This document shows positions 5,694 to 5,798 of a stretch of 5,798 nucleotides of DNA, one piece after another. The stretch spans positions 1 through 5,798 of the forward strand of contig JAEZYN010000112.1 of the NCBI GenBank assembly GCA_023419095.1, written 5' to 3'. Made by a program: the position numbers and the translations under genes. Below the pieces are notes generated by a model, which searched no databases, was not told the DNA's origin, and worked only from the letters and a program-made list of their open reading frames with translations. This DNA comes from Bacteroidota bacterium (GTDB lineage: Bacteria > Bacteroidota > Bacteroidia > Flavobacteriales > Weeksellaceae). Each line of letters begins with the position of its first letter. Within the stretch, counting starts at the first letter, position 1.

Positions 5694-5798
5694 TTACATC
5701 ATTTTCAGATTGTTCACTTCCAAATCGGTAAGGATCCGCCAGTGGCCACGTTTAATGTTTTTCTTTGTTAATCCTGCAAACATCACGCGATCCAGCGC
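5694..5798 (-). CDS. rRNA pseudouridine synthase (RsuA/RluB/RluF family), C-terminal end
   Basis: The last 34 codons and the TAA stop of a minus-strand gene that continues past the right edge. The readable part is ALDRVMFAGLTKKNIKRGHW followed by RILTDLEVNNLKMM. The end of RsuA/RluB/RluE/RluF-type enzymes, which isomerise specific uridines of ribosomal RNA to pseudouridine, has this form: 'L-x-R-V-x-f-x-x-L-x-x-x-x-l-x-x-G-x-W-R-x-L-T-x-x-E-v-x-x-L'. Here the R-V, the G-H-W-R, the L-T and the E-V-x-x-L elements are all present. The catalytic aspartate and S4 domain lie outside the window, so the exact member and its target uridine cannot be decided; RluF is a reasonable guess. The gene is convergent with the receptor fragment and shares the hairpin at 5645-5676. 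Confidence 0.72.
   Translation of the reverse strand, partial: ALDRVMFAGLTKKNIKRGHWRILTDLEVNNLKMM

Noticed and set aside
1..5798. CRISPR array, tRNA, rRNA, intact transposase or phage genes
   Set aside because: No repeat-spacer pattern, cloverleaf sequence or transposase/integrase motif was seen on either strand.

Overview
The window looks like chromosomal DNA from a Flavobacteriia member of the Bacteroidota, probably Chryseobacterium, Kaistella or a close relative. Reasons: AT-rich intergenic DNA, near-absent Shine-Dalgarno sequences, TAnnTTTG-type -7 promoter boxes ahead of two genes, a TonB-dependent receptor C-terminus of Flavobacteriia type, and the remains of a large secreted beta-propeller (sortilin/VPS10-like) protein of the kind exported by the type IX system. 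The genus is an inference from how the proteins read, not from a search.

Left part (1-1457, minus strand): three closely spaced genes transcribed right to left, SRPBCC protein -> two-domain PhnB-like VOC protein -> second SRPBCC protein cut by the window edge. Gaps are 25 and 32 bp, so they probably form one transcript. Just upstream, 1530-1604 holds a 24-codon relic of the C-terminus of another PhnB-like VOC protein.

Middle (1638-4608): two complete housekeeping genes diverge from a 159-bp intergenic region with a promoter box for each. Thiol peroxidase (tpx) is on the minus strand with its own terminator. Monomeric NADP-dependent isocitrate dehydrogenase (icd) is on the plus strand, also ending at a strong hairpin terminator. 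Both keep all the catalytic residues I can place.

Right part (4609-5798): a gene-poor stretch with a 10-bp inverted repeat, then a decayed locus. The N-terminal ~190 codons of a secreted beta-propeller protein carry two TAG stops and three single-base frameshifts. That fragment is joined, in a readable frame, to the last ~80 codons of a TonB-dependent receptor. This looks like the scar of a large deletion between two outer-membrane/secretion genes. A 14-bp-stem hairpin then separates it from the convergent 3' end of an rRNA pseudouridine synthase gene cut by the right edge.

I see no convincing new biological system here. The noteworthy parts are the chimeric pseudogene, the VOC relic and the small inverted-repeat element. 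No tRNA, rRNA, CRISPR array or intact mobile element was found.
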